Shown here in pieces: positions 9,585 through 17,630 of a stretch of 63,051 nucleotides of DNA. The stretch spans positions 1 to 63,051 of the forward strand of contig CACFSO010000005.1 in NCBI GenBank assembly GCA_902568975.1. Reading direction: 5' to 3'. Each line of letters opens with the position of its first letter. Within the stretch, counting starts at the first letter, position 1. A program made the position numbers and the translations under genes. The DNA comes from an uncultured Pelagibacteraceae bacterium (lineage in GTDB: Bacteria; Pseudomonadota; Alphaproteobacteria; Pelagibacterales; Pelagibacteraceae). The notes under the pieces were generated by a model. That model did not search any database, was not told the origin of the DNA, and was given only the letters and a program-made list of their open reading frames with translations.

Positions 9585-10430
9585 TTATATAGTTTTTGCT
9601 ACTATACTCCAATAATTTTTATACTTTTTTTTAAATGTTCTTGCAGCATTAATTGTAGGTTTTTTTGAATTAAAATATGCAACATAGCTTGATCCTGAAC
9701 CTGTCATTCTAACAAATTTTACTTTTGGCAAATTTTGCAAATTCTTTTTCAAATTATGAAGAAGTGGATGTCTTTTTATCGCTATTTTCTCTAGATCATT
9801 TGTTAAATTTGCTATTTTGCTAATACTATATAATTTTCTGTAGTTTGTATTTTTGCTAGCCTTTGAAAAAGCTCTAACACTTCTGTAAATTTTTTTAGTA
9901 GAACAACCAAAATTAGGTTTTACAATTAAGACATGTAATCCAATACTCTTATTTAATCTTAGAATTCTACCATCGCTACTTATTATGGTATTCTTTTTTT
10001 TTAAACCCAAAACTACATCTGAACCTACTAAATTTGAGATTTTATTAATTTCCTTTTTTTTTAAAAATAAGAATTTTTTTTTAAGAAAATAACTTAAAAT
10101 TGATGCAGCATTCATTGATCCTCCACCTAATCCTGATTTCATAGGTATATTTTTTTTTACTTTTATTAAGAATTTTTTATCTTTTAAATATTTGTTTTCA
10201 TCTAAAATATTCAAAAGTTTATTTATAGTATTTTTGGTAGAAATATTTTTCGAAAATTTTCCAAAAAAAATAATTTTATGTTTATTTTGTGTTTCTTTAA
10301 TTTGAATTTCATCAAATAAGTTTACAAAAGTAACAAGACTTTCTATTCTATGTAATTTAGATTTTAATTTTCTTATAACTTTTAGAGATAAATTAATCTT
10401 TGCATATGATTTTATTTTGAAAAAGTTCAT
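9585..10430 (-). CDS. ispE: 4-diphosphocytidyl-2-C-methyl-D-erythritol kinase
   Basis: GHMP-family kinase of the MEP isoprenoid pathway. The 281 residues start with KSYAKINLSLKV, have the ATP-binding glycine loop PMKSGLGGGSMNAAS at about residue 95-110, and end with the RMTGSGSSYVAYF block. It is the same pathway as ispH 16 kb away, which here adjoins the carotenoid genes. The gene starts 3 bases after the stop of the upstream TPR gene, suggesting one transcript. The protein is very Lys-rich. Confidence 0.94.
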   Translation of the reverse strand: MNFFKIKSYAKINLSLKVIRKLKSKLHRIESLVTFVNLFDEIQIKETQNKHKIIFFGKFSKNISTKNTINKLLNILDENKYLKDKKFLIKVKKNIPMKSGLGGGSMNAASILSYFLKKKFLFLKKKEINKISNLVGSDVVLGLKKKNTIISSDGRILRLNKSIGLHVLIVKPNFGCSTKKIYRSVRAFSKASKNTNYRKLYSISKIANLTNDLEKIAIKRHPLLHNLKKNLQNLPKVKFVRMTGSGSSYVAYFNSKKPTINAARTFKKKYKNYWSIVAKTI

Positions 10431-10433
10431 TTA

Positions 10434-12131
10434 TTAAATTTTCTCAATTCCAATCAATAATTTTTTTTTTATATTTTTCTTCATCTGTTCTTCGGTTGTA
10501 TCTAGATTTAAAACACTTTGCCAAAAATATTTAGCTTGTATTTTTTTATTTAGCATCCAAAGTATATCTCCATAGTGATCATTAACTATTGGATCGTAGG
10601 GCATTAATTGAACTGCTTTTTTTAAAAATCGTTCTGCATTTTTAAAGTCTCCTATTAAATAATAACCCCATCCGACTGAGTCAATTATATATGGATCATC
10701 TTTTTTTTGTTTATAAGCCTTATCAAGCATTTCAATTGCTTCATATATTTTATGATTTCTTTCTAGCCAATTATAGCCTAGGTAATTCATCACATAAGGA
10801 TCGTTGGGAATTATTTCTAAAGATTTTAATAAATCTTTATCAGAATTTTTATAGTTTCCTATCCTTTCATAACAACTTCCTCTTCTGTAAAGAACATCAG
10901 CATATGAATCTAAATTATTTTCTAAACTTGGTAGAAGAGTAGAATATAAATCAATTGCCTTATAATAATTTTCAAAACCTTTATATATAGTTGCCATATC
11001 AAAAATAATTCTTGGATTAGACTTATTTAAAGTTTGAAATTCTTTTTCAATAAAATTTAAAGATTTTTTTTTATTTTTTTTTTTACCTATAATTTGAGCT
11101 TCTTTCTTGATTCTATACCAATAGTAAACTTCTTCATTTTTTTTAAATTTTTTTAATAAATTTTTAGCTAAATCATAATTATCTGCTAGATAATGATTTT
11201 CAATTAATAATGATAAATTAAAATAAAATTTAGGATTTAAATAATTAGATATATGTAAAAAAAAATTAGATTTTTCGTAATTTTTCTGTGAAGAATATAA
11301 ATTTGAAATAAGATAAAAAAATTCTGCTAATAAGTGACTTTCATTTTTGCAAGAAAATACCTCTTTAAATTTTGTATAATTGGCTTTCTCTATCCAATCT
11401 TTAGTTTGCGAAACTAATAAACCACTTGATATAGGATCAATTTCATTTGTTATATTTATTGCAGAACTATAATTATTATATTCTATTAAATTTGATATAT
11501 AGAAAAATAAGTACCTTGAATAATCACCTTCAGCTTTTTCAGAATTAATTAAATTAAAAAAATGAAGATTTTTCTCTTTTGTATCTAAATAGCAATTTTG
11601 GAAAGACTCGGTAATTAAACTTAATCTCCCAAAATTTCCATTATTCTCTTTTTCTATTTTTTTCTTTTCAAATAAGTAGGTGTAACTTTTTAGTGTTTCA
11701 AAAATTATTAATTGATAAGTATCTTTTCTTTGAAAAGATCTTAAATCAAAAAGATATTTTGAACTTTTGGAATAATTTTTATTTATAAGACTATCAATTA
11801 AAAGAAGAACTTTTGCTTCAAAAAAATTAGAATTTTCTTTTCCTTCCCAATACTTTATTTGCTTTATAGCTTCTAAAATCTTACCATTTATAATTAAAGA
11901 AAAAGTGTATTCTTTTAAAAAATTATCATGTTCTCTTACCAGTGGTTTTGATAGATTAAAATATTTTAAAGTTTTGATATTTTCCTGATTATCATAAGCC
12001 AATAAAGCTGAAAAATAATCTGATAAGTACTTCTGGTTGAAATTTATATTATCTACTTTTTTTGAGTATGATGAAGTTTGATAAAAAATTAAAAATATTA
12101 TAATAAAGATTTTTATTAAATTTAATTGCAT
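10434..12131 (-). CDS. Tetratricopeptide-repeat protein with signal peptide
   Basis: The 565 residues start with a hydrophobic export signal (about residues 1-22), so the protein is probably periplasmic or membrane-anchored. The C-terminal half carries recognisable TPR units, including an ADVLYRRGSCYERIGNYKNSD unit and a YVMNYLGYNWLERNHKIYEAI unit, each with the spacing expected of TPR helices; the N-terminal half is probably degenerate repeats. It resembles alphaproteobacterial TPR proteins encoded next to ispE. No enzymatic motif is visible. It is divergent from the glycosylase gene, with only 11 bases between the two starts. Confidence 0.8.
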   Translation of the reverse strand: MQLNLIKIFIIIFLIFYQTSSYSKKVDNINFNQKYLSDYFSALLAYDNQENIKTLKYFNLSKPLVREHDNFLKEYTFSLIINGKILEAIKQIKYWEGKENSNFFEAKVLLLIDSLINKNYSKSSKYLFDLRSFQRKDTYQLIIFETLKSYTYLFEKKKIEKENNGNFGRLSLITESFQNCYLDTKEKNLHFFNLINSEKAEGDYSRYLFFYISNLIEYNNYSSAINITNEIDPISSGLLVSQTKDWIEKANYTKFKEVFSCKNESHLLAEFFYLISNLYSSQKNYEKSNFFLHISNYLNPKFYFNLSLLIENHYLADNYDLAKNLLKKFKKNEEVYYWYRIKKEAQIIGKKKNKKKSLNFIEKEFQTLNKSNPRIIFDMATIYKGFENYYKAIDLYSTLLPSLENNLDSYADVLYRRGSCYERIGNYKNSDKDLLKSLEIIPNDPYVMNYLGYNWLERNHKIYEAIEMLDKAYKQKKDDPYIIDSVGWGYYLIGDFKNAERFLKKAVQLMPYDPIVNDHYGDILWMLNKKIQAKYFWQSVLNLDTTEEQMKKNIKKKLLIGIEKI

Positions 12132-12142
12132 ATTAATAATTA

Positions 12143-12847
12143 ATGACCTTAAACGAAAAAAATCAAGATGATATAATAAGCTTAGAATTAATTAATTCCT
12201 ATGATATTAAATACATTTTTAACAATAAACCATTAAATAGACTTAAAAATGAACCCAAAATTGAAAATAAAGATAAACTTTTACAAAATTTAAAAGAAAA
12301 AATATCCAACATAAAGGACTGTGATTTAAAAAATAACTCATCTAAATTAGTTTTTAGTGATGGGGATGCAAATAGTTCAATAATGATTGTTGGTGAAGGA
12401 CCAGGCCAAAAGGAAGATGAAATGGGCAAACCATTCGTAGGAGATGCGGGAATATTATTAAACAAGATGTTAAATGCAATAAATATGAATAGAAAAAATA
12501 TTTATATTACTAATGTAGTTAATTATAGACCTCCAAATAACAGAAAACCTGAACCCTCTGAAATTATACGATACTCCAATTTTTTAAGAAAACACATATC
12601 AATCATCAACCCTAAAATTCTTATTTTAATGGGAAGTACTGCAATGGAATCTTTGTTTGGTAATAAAATTAAGATTTCAAGAGAACGAGGTATTTGGAAA
12701 GATATAATTATAGATAATAAAAGCTACCTAAGTATGATTACTTTTCATCCTGCATATTTATTGAGACAACCTGATCAAAAAAAATATTCATGGGTAGATT
12801 TAAAAGAAATTAGAAAAAAAGTAGATGAATTAGGTATTTTAATTTAA
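12143..12847 (+). CDS. Uracil-DNA glycosylase, family 4-like, lacking Fe-S cysteines
   Basis: Removes uracil from DNA in base excision repair. The motif GEGPGQKEDEMGKPFVGDAG and the C-terminal motif HPAYLLR are those of family 4 glycosylases, and NYRPPNNRKP matches the central RPPNNR block. Classic family 4 enzymes hold a 4Fe-4S cluster with four Cys; this 234-residue protein has only one Cys (Cys60), and the Cys before RPPNNR is Tyr. The cluster must be absent. Related alphaproteobacterial proteins may share this loss. The gene ends on the first base of rnhB. Confidence 0.88.
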   Translation: MTLNEKNQDDIISLELINSYDIKYIFNNKPLNRLKNEPKIENKDKLLQNLKEKISNIKDCDLKNNSSKLVFSDGDANSSIMIVGEGPGQKEDEMGKPFVGDAGILLNKMLNAINMNRKNIYITNVVNYRPPNNRKPEPSEIIRYSNFLRKHISIINPKILILMGSTAMESLFGNKIKISRERGIWKDIIIDNKSYLSMITFHPAYLLRQPDQKKYSWVDLKEIRKKVDELGILI

Positions 12848-13416
12848 TGATTGCTGGTGTTGATGAAGTGGGAAGAGGAAGTTTAATTGGACCTGTTTAT
12901 GCAGCAGCAGTTATTTTAAATAAAAATATAAATAAAAATGAAATAAAAGATTCAAAAAAGCTTAATAAAAAAAAGAGAGAAATTTTAGCAAAATATATTA
13001 AAAAAAATTCTATATGGGCTGTAGCTTCAGCTTCATTAAAAGAAGTGGAAAAAGTAAATATCTTAAATGCAAGCATACTTGCAATGAAAAGGGCAATTAA
13101 AAAACTTAAAATGAAACCAAAAATAGTTCTAATTGATGGCAATAAATCTCCTGAAATTAAAAATTATTTAATTAAGACCATAATAAAAGGTGATCAAAAA
13201 ATACCTGAAATATCTGCAGCATCTATAATCGCAAAAGTTTCTAGGGATAAACTAATAAGGGTTATGTCAAAAAAATTTAAAAGCTACAAATGGGATTTGA
13301 ATGCAGGTTATGGAACAAAAGAACATATAAGAGCTATTAAAAAATTTGGAATAACTAAATTTCACAGAAAAACATTTAAACCTATACACAAGATATTGAG
13401 TCTCAAAAAAAATTAG
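12847..13416 (+). CDS. rnhB: Ribonuclease HII
   Basis: Removes ribonucleotides from DNA:RNA hybrids and misincorporated ribonucleotides. The 189 residues begin with GVDEVGRGSLIGPV, giving the catalytic Asp6-Glu7 pair; Asp97 in LIDGN and the SIIAKVSRD block follow. The C-terminal YGTKEHIRAIKKFG is typical. It overlaps the upstream glycosylase stop by one base. The gene end at 13398-13402 already contains a GANTC site that belongs to the cluster before ccrM. Confidence 0.95.
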   Translation: MIAGVDEVGRGSLIGPVYAAAVILNKNINKNEIKDSKKLNKKKREILAKYIKKNSIWAVASASLKEVEKVNILNASILAMKRAIKKLKMKPKIVLIDGNKSPEIKNYLIKTIIKGDQKIPEISAASIIAKVSRDKLIRVMSKKFKSYKWDLNAGYGTKEHIRAIKKFGITKFHRKTFKPIHKILSLKKN

Positions 13417-13449
13417 TCACAAGTAGACTCAAAATAATTCAATCACAGG

Positions 13450-13491
13450 TTGACGTAGACTCCTCTCTGGAGTCTAATTCGAAAATATAAA
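13450..13491 (+). promoter_or_regulatory. ccrM promoter with GANTC sites over the core
   Basis: A good sigma-70-type promoter is visible: TTGACG (13450-13455), a 17-base spacer and TCTAAT (13473-13478). A start point a few bases further on would leave a leader of under 10 bases before the ATG at 13492. One GANTC lies in the spacer (13458-13462) and one overlaps the -10 (13470-13474); they form the perfect inverted repeat AGACTCC-N5-GGAGTCT (13457-13475). Two more GANTC sites lie upstream at 13398-13402 and 13426-13430. Control by the methylation state of the promoter is inferred. Confidence 0.65.
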
Positions 13492-14565
13492 ATGAATAAT
13501 CTAAATTTTAAAAATAGAATTATAAATGGAGATAGTCTTAAAGAATTAAAAAAAATTCCGAATGAAACTTTTAATCTTATTTTTGCTGATCCTCCATATA
13601 ATCTTCAATTAAAAAAAGAATTAAGCAGACCAGATAGATCAATGGTTAAGGCTGTAGATGATAAATGGGATCAATTTGACAGTTTTAAGAGTTATGATGA
13701 TTTTACTTTTAGTTGGTTGACCGAATGCAAAAGAATTTTAAAAAAAAATGGAACTATATGGGTAATTGGTAGCTACCATAACATTTTTAGAGTTGGATCT
13801 ATAATTCAAGATTTGGGTTTCTGGATACTTAACGACGTAATATGGAATAAAAATAATCCGATGCCAAATTTTCGAGGTACAAGATTTACAAATGCACACG
13901 AAACATTAATTTGGGCTTCTAAAAAAGAAGGATCTAAATATACATTTAATTATCAATCGCTTAAGTGTTTGAACGATGATCTTCAAATGAGATCTACCTG
14001 GAACCTTCCAATTTGCAGCGGTAAAGAAAGACTTAAAAATAATGGGATAAAAGTACATTCTACACAAAAACCTGAGTCTTTGTTACACAGAATAATTTTA
14101 GCATCATCAAATAAGAATGATTCCATCTTAGACCCTTTTTTAGGTTCTGGAACTACGGCAGTTGTATCTAAAAAACTGAGCAGGTATTACTTTGGAATTG
14201 AAAAAGAAAAAAAATATTTTGATGCTGCAAGTAAAAGAATTAAAAATACAAAAGCAATTGAAGATGAATATTTAGATACATTGCAAAATAATAGATCTAA
14301 ACCAAGAGTTCCATTTGGCTCTTTAATAGAAATGGGACTTATAAAACCAGGTACTGAAATTTATGATCAAAAGAAAAAAATTAATGCAAAAATAATGATT
14401 GATGGAAGTATTAAATATCAGCAGTCTGAGGGTTCAATTCATAAGATAGCAGCCAAAATAATTGGTGCAGAAAGTTGTAATGGATGGACATTTTGGCATT
14501 ACAAATCTGGAAATTCACTTAAACCAATTGATGATTTGAGACAAAGATTGAAACCGACAAACTAA
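13492..14565 (+). CDS. ccrM: Cell-cycle DNA adenine methyltransferase CcrM (GANTC-specific)
   Basis: Beta-class N6-adenine methyltransferase of the solitary alphaproteobacterial type, which methylates the A of GANTC after replication. The catalytic DPPY is at 33-36 and precedes the AdoMet motif DPFLGSGTT (about 219-227), the beta-class order. The C-terminal extra domain (about 265-357), with VPFGSLIEMGLIKPG and the GWTFWHYK segment, is characteristic of CcrM. No restriction gene is nearby, so it is an orphan enzyme. The stop interlocks with the convergent monooxygenase stop through CTAA at 14562-14565. Confidence 0.95.
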   Translation: MNNLNFKNRIINGDSLKELKKIPNETFNLIFADPPYNLQLKKELSRPDRSMVKAVDDKWDQFDSFKSYDDFTFSWLTECKRILKKNGTIWVIGSYHNIFRVGSIIQDLGFWILNDVIWNKNNPMPNFRGTRFTNAHETLIWASKKEGSKYTFNYQSLKCLNDDLQMRSTWNLPICSGKERLKNNGIKVHSTQKPESLLHRIILASSNKNDSILDPFLGSGTTAVVSKKLSRYYFGIEKEKKYFDAASKRIKNTKAIEDEYLDTLQNNRSKPRVPFGSLIEMGLIKPGTEIYDQKKKINAKIMIDGSIKYQQSEGSIHKIAAKIIGAESCNGWTFWHYKSGNSLKPIDDLRQRLKPTN

Positions 14566-15692
14566 TTCCTATAAATTCTTCCTAAATAGCTATCAAGAAA
14601 CTTTTTATTCTTTGAAAGATATTTTAAAGTAATATTTCTAATCAATATATTAATGGGATTTGATAAATGAAATGCAAAATGGTTTAATTTTGATCTCCAA
14701 TTAATTTTATAAACTTTATTAATTCTACTTTTATATAAATTGTCTGAACCGCTAAAAATACTTTGAAATATATCTTGTGCTGTTTCAATACTATGTGAAG
14801 CCCCTTGTGCAAAAGAAGGAGAAAAAGCGAATAAAGCATCACCAGATAAAAAAGTATTTTTTTGATTTATTGATGGAATACTACTACTTACAAACACAGG
14901 AAAAGCTTTAATTTGACTCAAGTTTTCAAATTTAATGTTTGAATTTTTTTTTAATATTTTCTTCAAACAACTTAAAAAAGTTTCAGACTGATAGATTTTT
15001 TGGCTATTTAACTCTTCATGAGTTAAATTTTTTTTAAAAATTGCTACAAAATTGTATTCATTATTTTGATTTACAGGATAAATTACGTAATGAAAATTTG
15101 CTCCCATAAAAATTGAAATATTATTATCATCATATTCATTAAGTTTTGCTCTTAGGGCTATACTATTATTATATTTTGGCTTTGAACTTTCTTTTGAAAC
15201 TATAAATTTAGATTTTGAAAAAATACCATCAGCGATTATTAAAAAATCAAAATTTTCCTGCGAATTATTAGAAAAATGCGCTTTTATATAATTACCATAA
15301 TCTAAATGAGTTAAATTTATATTAAACTTAATTTTATCTTTAGGAATACTTTCTAAAAGAAATTTTAATAAAGTTGATCTTTTTATAGTTGTGTATCTGT
15401 TTAAATTATCATTAAATTGAGAAAGATCTATATCACAAATTTTACTAGAATTGCTTGACTGAAAAAAATTAACTTTAGATGGAAAACATAACTCGGAAGC
15501 AGGTAAATTTTTAAAGCCAATTTTATTGAGAAGTTTAATACTATTTACTGATAATTGAATTCCATATCCGTTTATAAAATTAAATTTCTCTCTTTCTTCA
15601 AAAATTTTATAATCAAACTCTGGATGATTGTTAAAAATATTCGCAAGATACAAACCAGAAATTCCGCCTCCTATAATTGCAATTTTTTTCAT
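14562..15692 (-). CDS. FAD-dependent monooxygenase (PHBH/UbiH-like), substrate unknown
   Basis: Flavoprotein hydroxylase with N-terminal dinucleotide fold KIAIIGGGISGLYLANIF and the second FAD motif FLSGDALFAFSPSFAQGASHSIETA, typical of the group A aromatic monooxygenases (UbiH, salicylate hydroxylase-like). I chose the ATG at 15692, which places the FAD motif at the N-terminus and overlaps the mutY stop as TAATG; the frame also has an ATG at 15746, but that would add 18 unrelated residues inside mutY. Role in ubiquinone hydroxylation is possible but not shown by the sequence or by neighbours. Confidence 0.8.
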   Translation of the reverse strand: MKKIAIIGGGISGLYLANIFNNHPEFDYKIFEEREKFNFINGYGIQLSVNSIKLLNKIGFKNLPASELCFPSKVNFFQSSNSSKICDIDLSQFNDNLNRYTTIKRSTLLKFLLESIPKDKIKFNINLTHLDYGNYIKAHFSNNSQENFDFLIIADGIFSKSKFIVSKESSKPKYNNSIALRAKLNEYDDNNISIFMGANFHYVIYPVNQNNEYNFVAIFKKNLTHEELNSQKIYQSETFLSCLKKILKKNSNIKFENLSQIKAFPVFVSSSIPSINQKNTFLSGDALFAFSPSFAQGASHSIETAQDIFQSIFSGSDNLYKSRINKVYKINWRSKLNHFAFHLSNPINILIRNITLKYLSKNKKFLDSYLGRIYRN

Positions 15693-16684
15693 TAAGTTCT
15701 TTTTACTGTATTTAATATTTTTTTTGTAAACGAAGGTAAAGTCCAACTACTTAATTCATTTAATCCTATTAAAAAACCGTTTTTAAATTTTGGAGAAATT
15801 TTAGTTTTTTTTAATGCAATTCTCATATCCATATTAGAAATTTTAATATTAATTTTTTTTCCAATATGATTTTCATATTTCAATTTTGTTATCTCTTTCA
15901 TTGGAAAGATGGGCATTTCTTTTAAAAAATTGAATTTTTGATTTTTTAAAAAAAAATATTTTTTATATTTATTTTTAAAAATACTTGCTTCAAAAAATTT
16001 TTGCTTATTAAATTTATTAATTGAAACTATATCAAAATCTTTCTTTTTAAATGATTCACAGTTTTTATAAATTGGACATTTATTACACAAAGGATCTAAA
16101 GGTTTACAGATTAGTGCGCCTATTTCCATAATGGCTTGAGCATAATCACTTGCTCTATTATTTTCTCCAAAAAAATTTTTTTTTTTATATAAATTTTCTT
16201 TAGAAATTTCTTTGTTTTTTTTCAAATTAAAAATTCTTTTTATTACCCTTTCTACATTTCCATCTAAAGGAATAATTTTTTTATTAAATACGATAGCCAT
16301 TATAGCTCTAGAGGTATATTCGCCTATTCCTGGTAAAGATTTTAAGTCTTCCTCATTACTTGGAAGATCGCCTTGAAATTCATCTATAATTATTTTTGCA
16401 GTTTTTTTTAAGTTTCTTGCTCTGGAATAATATCCTAAACCTTCCCAACATTTCATTAGCTTACTATCTCTTACTTTTGATAACCTATTTAAATTAGGAA
16501 TTTTGGAAATAAAATTATTAAAATAGGGTATGACTGTTTTGACCTGAGTTTGTTGAAGCATAAATTCACTAACTAAAGTAAAATATTGTCTCTGATTTTT
16601 AGAAACTTTTTTTCTCCATGGCAAATCTCGTTTATTATTATCGTACCAATTAAGAATTTTATTTGATATGTTTTGTTTCTTCAT
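15692..16684 (-). CDS. mutY: A/G-specific adenine glycosylase
   Basis: Excises adenine paired with 8-oxoguanine. The 330 residues show the N-terminal WYDNNKRDLPWR, the helix-hairpin-helix LKSLPGIGEYTSRAI with the catalytic Asp further on, and the 4Fe-4S ligands C-x6-C-x2-C-x5-C (CKPLDPLCNKCPIYKNC). The C-terminal NUDIX-like domain is short and diverged. The start codon is two bases from the divergent DUF721 start; this mutY/DUF721/DsbA order is familiar in alphaproteobacteria. Confidence 0.95.
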   Translation of the reverse strand: MKKQNISNKILNWYDNNKRDLPWRKKVSKNQRQYFTLVSEFMLQQTQVKTVIPYFNNFISKIPNLNRLSKVRDSKLMKCWEGLGYYSRARNLKKTAKIIIDEFQGDLPSNEEDLKSLPGIGEYTSRAIMAIVFNKKIIPLDGNVERVIKRIFNLKKNKEISKENLYKKKNFFGENNRASDYAQAIMEIGALICKPLDPLCNKCPIYKNCESFKKKDFDIVSINKFNKQKFFEASIFKNKYKKYFFLKNQKFNFLKEMPIFPMKEITKLKYENHIGKKINIKISNMDMRIALKKTKISPKFKNGFLIGLNELSSWTLPSFTKKILNTVKRT

Positions 16685-17044
16685 ATGCGTTTAAAAAATA
16701 ATAGTAGGCAGAGAAAGAAACCAATTCAAGGTCTAAGATCCTTTAAAGATAGTTTGCCAAAGAATGTTAGAGAATTTTTTTTTAAAAAAGCCAATATTTA
16801 TTCAAAAATTATTGAAAATTGGAAAAAGATAGTGGGAAATGATCTTTTTACCGCATGCTACCCTAAATCTCTAAAAAATTACAAAAATTCTGGAATAAAA
16901 AGACTTTATATTAACGTAAAAAGAGGAAAAGAAATTGAAGTTGAATACTCTAGAAAAATAATAATATCTAGAATAAATAATTTTATTGGATACAATCTTG
17001 TTAATTCAATTAAATTAGTTACTTTTAAAGATAAAAAAAAATGA
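16685..17044 (+). CDS. DUF721 (DciA-like) protein
   Basis: Basic protein of 119 residues with the DUF721 core (WKKIVGNDLFTACYPKSL, then a beta region ending in INVKRGKEIEVEYSRKIIISRIN). Some members of this family (DciA) load the replicative helicase DnaB in bacteria without DnaC, so a replication role is possible but not proved. I chose the ATG at 16685 because the in-frame ATG at 16673 would overlap the divergent mutY start. The stop overlaps the start of the DsbA-like gene as ATGA-type coupling. Confidence 0.8.
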   Translation: MRLKNNSRQRKKPIQGLRSFKDSLPKNVREFFFKKANIYSKIIENWKKIVGNDLFTACYPKSLKNYKNSGIKRLYINVKRGKEIEVEYSRKIIISRINNFIGYNLVNSIKLVTFKDKKK

Positions 17045-17622
17045 AAAAAATAACTTTAATTTTATTATTTTACCTTTTTTCCTTTTCAAATTCATATTCT
17101 GAAACAAAAATTAATTCTATAATTGAAGGAAATCCAAATGCAAAAATTCATATAATAATTTATGAATCCCTTACATGTGGACACTGCGGAGACTTTCATA
17201 AAAAAGTTTATCCTGATTTGAAAAAAAATTTTATTGATAATGGCTTAGTAAAAATAGAATTTAGAAATTTTCCTCTGGACTTAGCTGCATTAAATGCTGC
17301 AAAAATTGCTCACTGCAAAAATGATGGAAACTCAAACATTTTACATTTTTTATATAATAACCAGAGTGAATGGGTTAAGGGAAGTACAATCGAAGAGATT
17401 AATTCTAATCTTATAAAAATTTTTGACTCGAAAAAATTTGATATTGACATTTACAAATGTATTGAAAATAAGAAAATGGAAGATCATATTTTAGAGGATC
17501 GAATCGAAGCTACAAAAAAATACGATTTAAATGCTACTCCTACCTTAATAATTAATAACAAAAAGTTCGAAAAATCACTAACATATAAAAATTTGAAAAA
17601 AACTCTTGAAAAAATGATATAA
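17041..17622 (+). CDS. DsbA-like periplasmic thiol:disulfide protein
   Basis: Thioredoxin-fold protein of 193 residues with an N-terminal signal peptide (about 1-20) and the redox motif CGHC (Cys46-Cys49); the cis-Pro loop ATPTLII is near residue 175. This is the Thioredoxin_4/DsbA type common in alphaproteobacteria, where it probably introduces disulfides into exported proteins. It overlaps the preceding DUF721 gene by 4 bases and precedes smc by 8 bases. Confidence 0.88.
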   Translation: MKKITLILLFYLFSFSNSYSETKINSIIEGNPNAKIHIIIYESLTCGHCGDFHKKVYPDLKKNFIDNGLVKIEFRNFPLDLAALNAAKIAHCKNDGNSNILHFLYNNQSEWVKGSTIEEINSNLIKIFDSKKFDIDIYKCIENKKMEDHILEDRIEATKKYDLNATPTLIINNKKFEKSLTYKNLKKTLEKMI

Positions 17623-17630
17623 ACTAATGA

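Noticed and set aside
13457..13475. AGACTCC-N5-GGAGTCT as terminator of rnhB
   Set aside because: No run of T follows, and the repeat overlaps a good promoter with two GANTC sites, so an operator is more likely.
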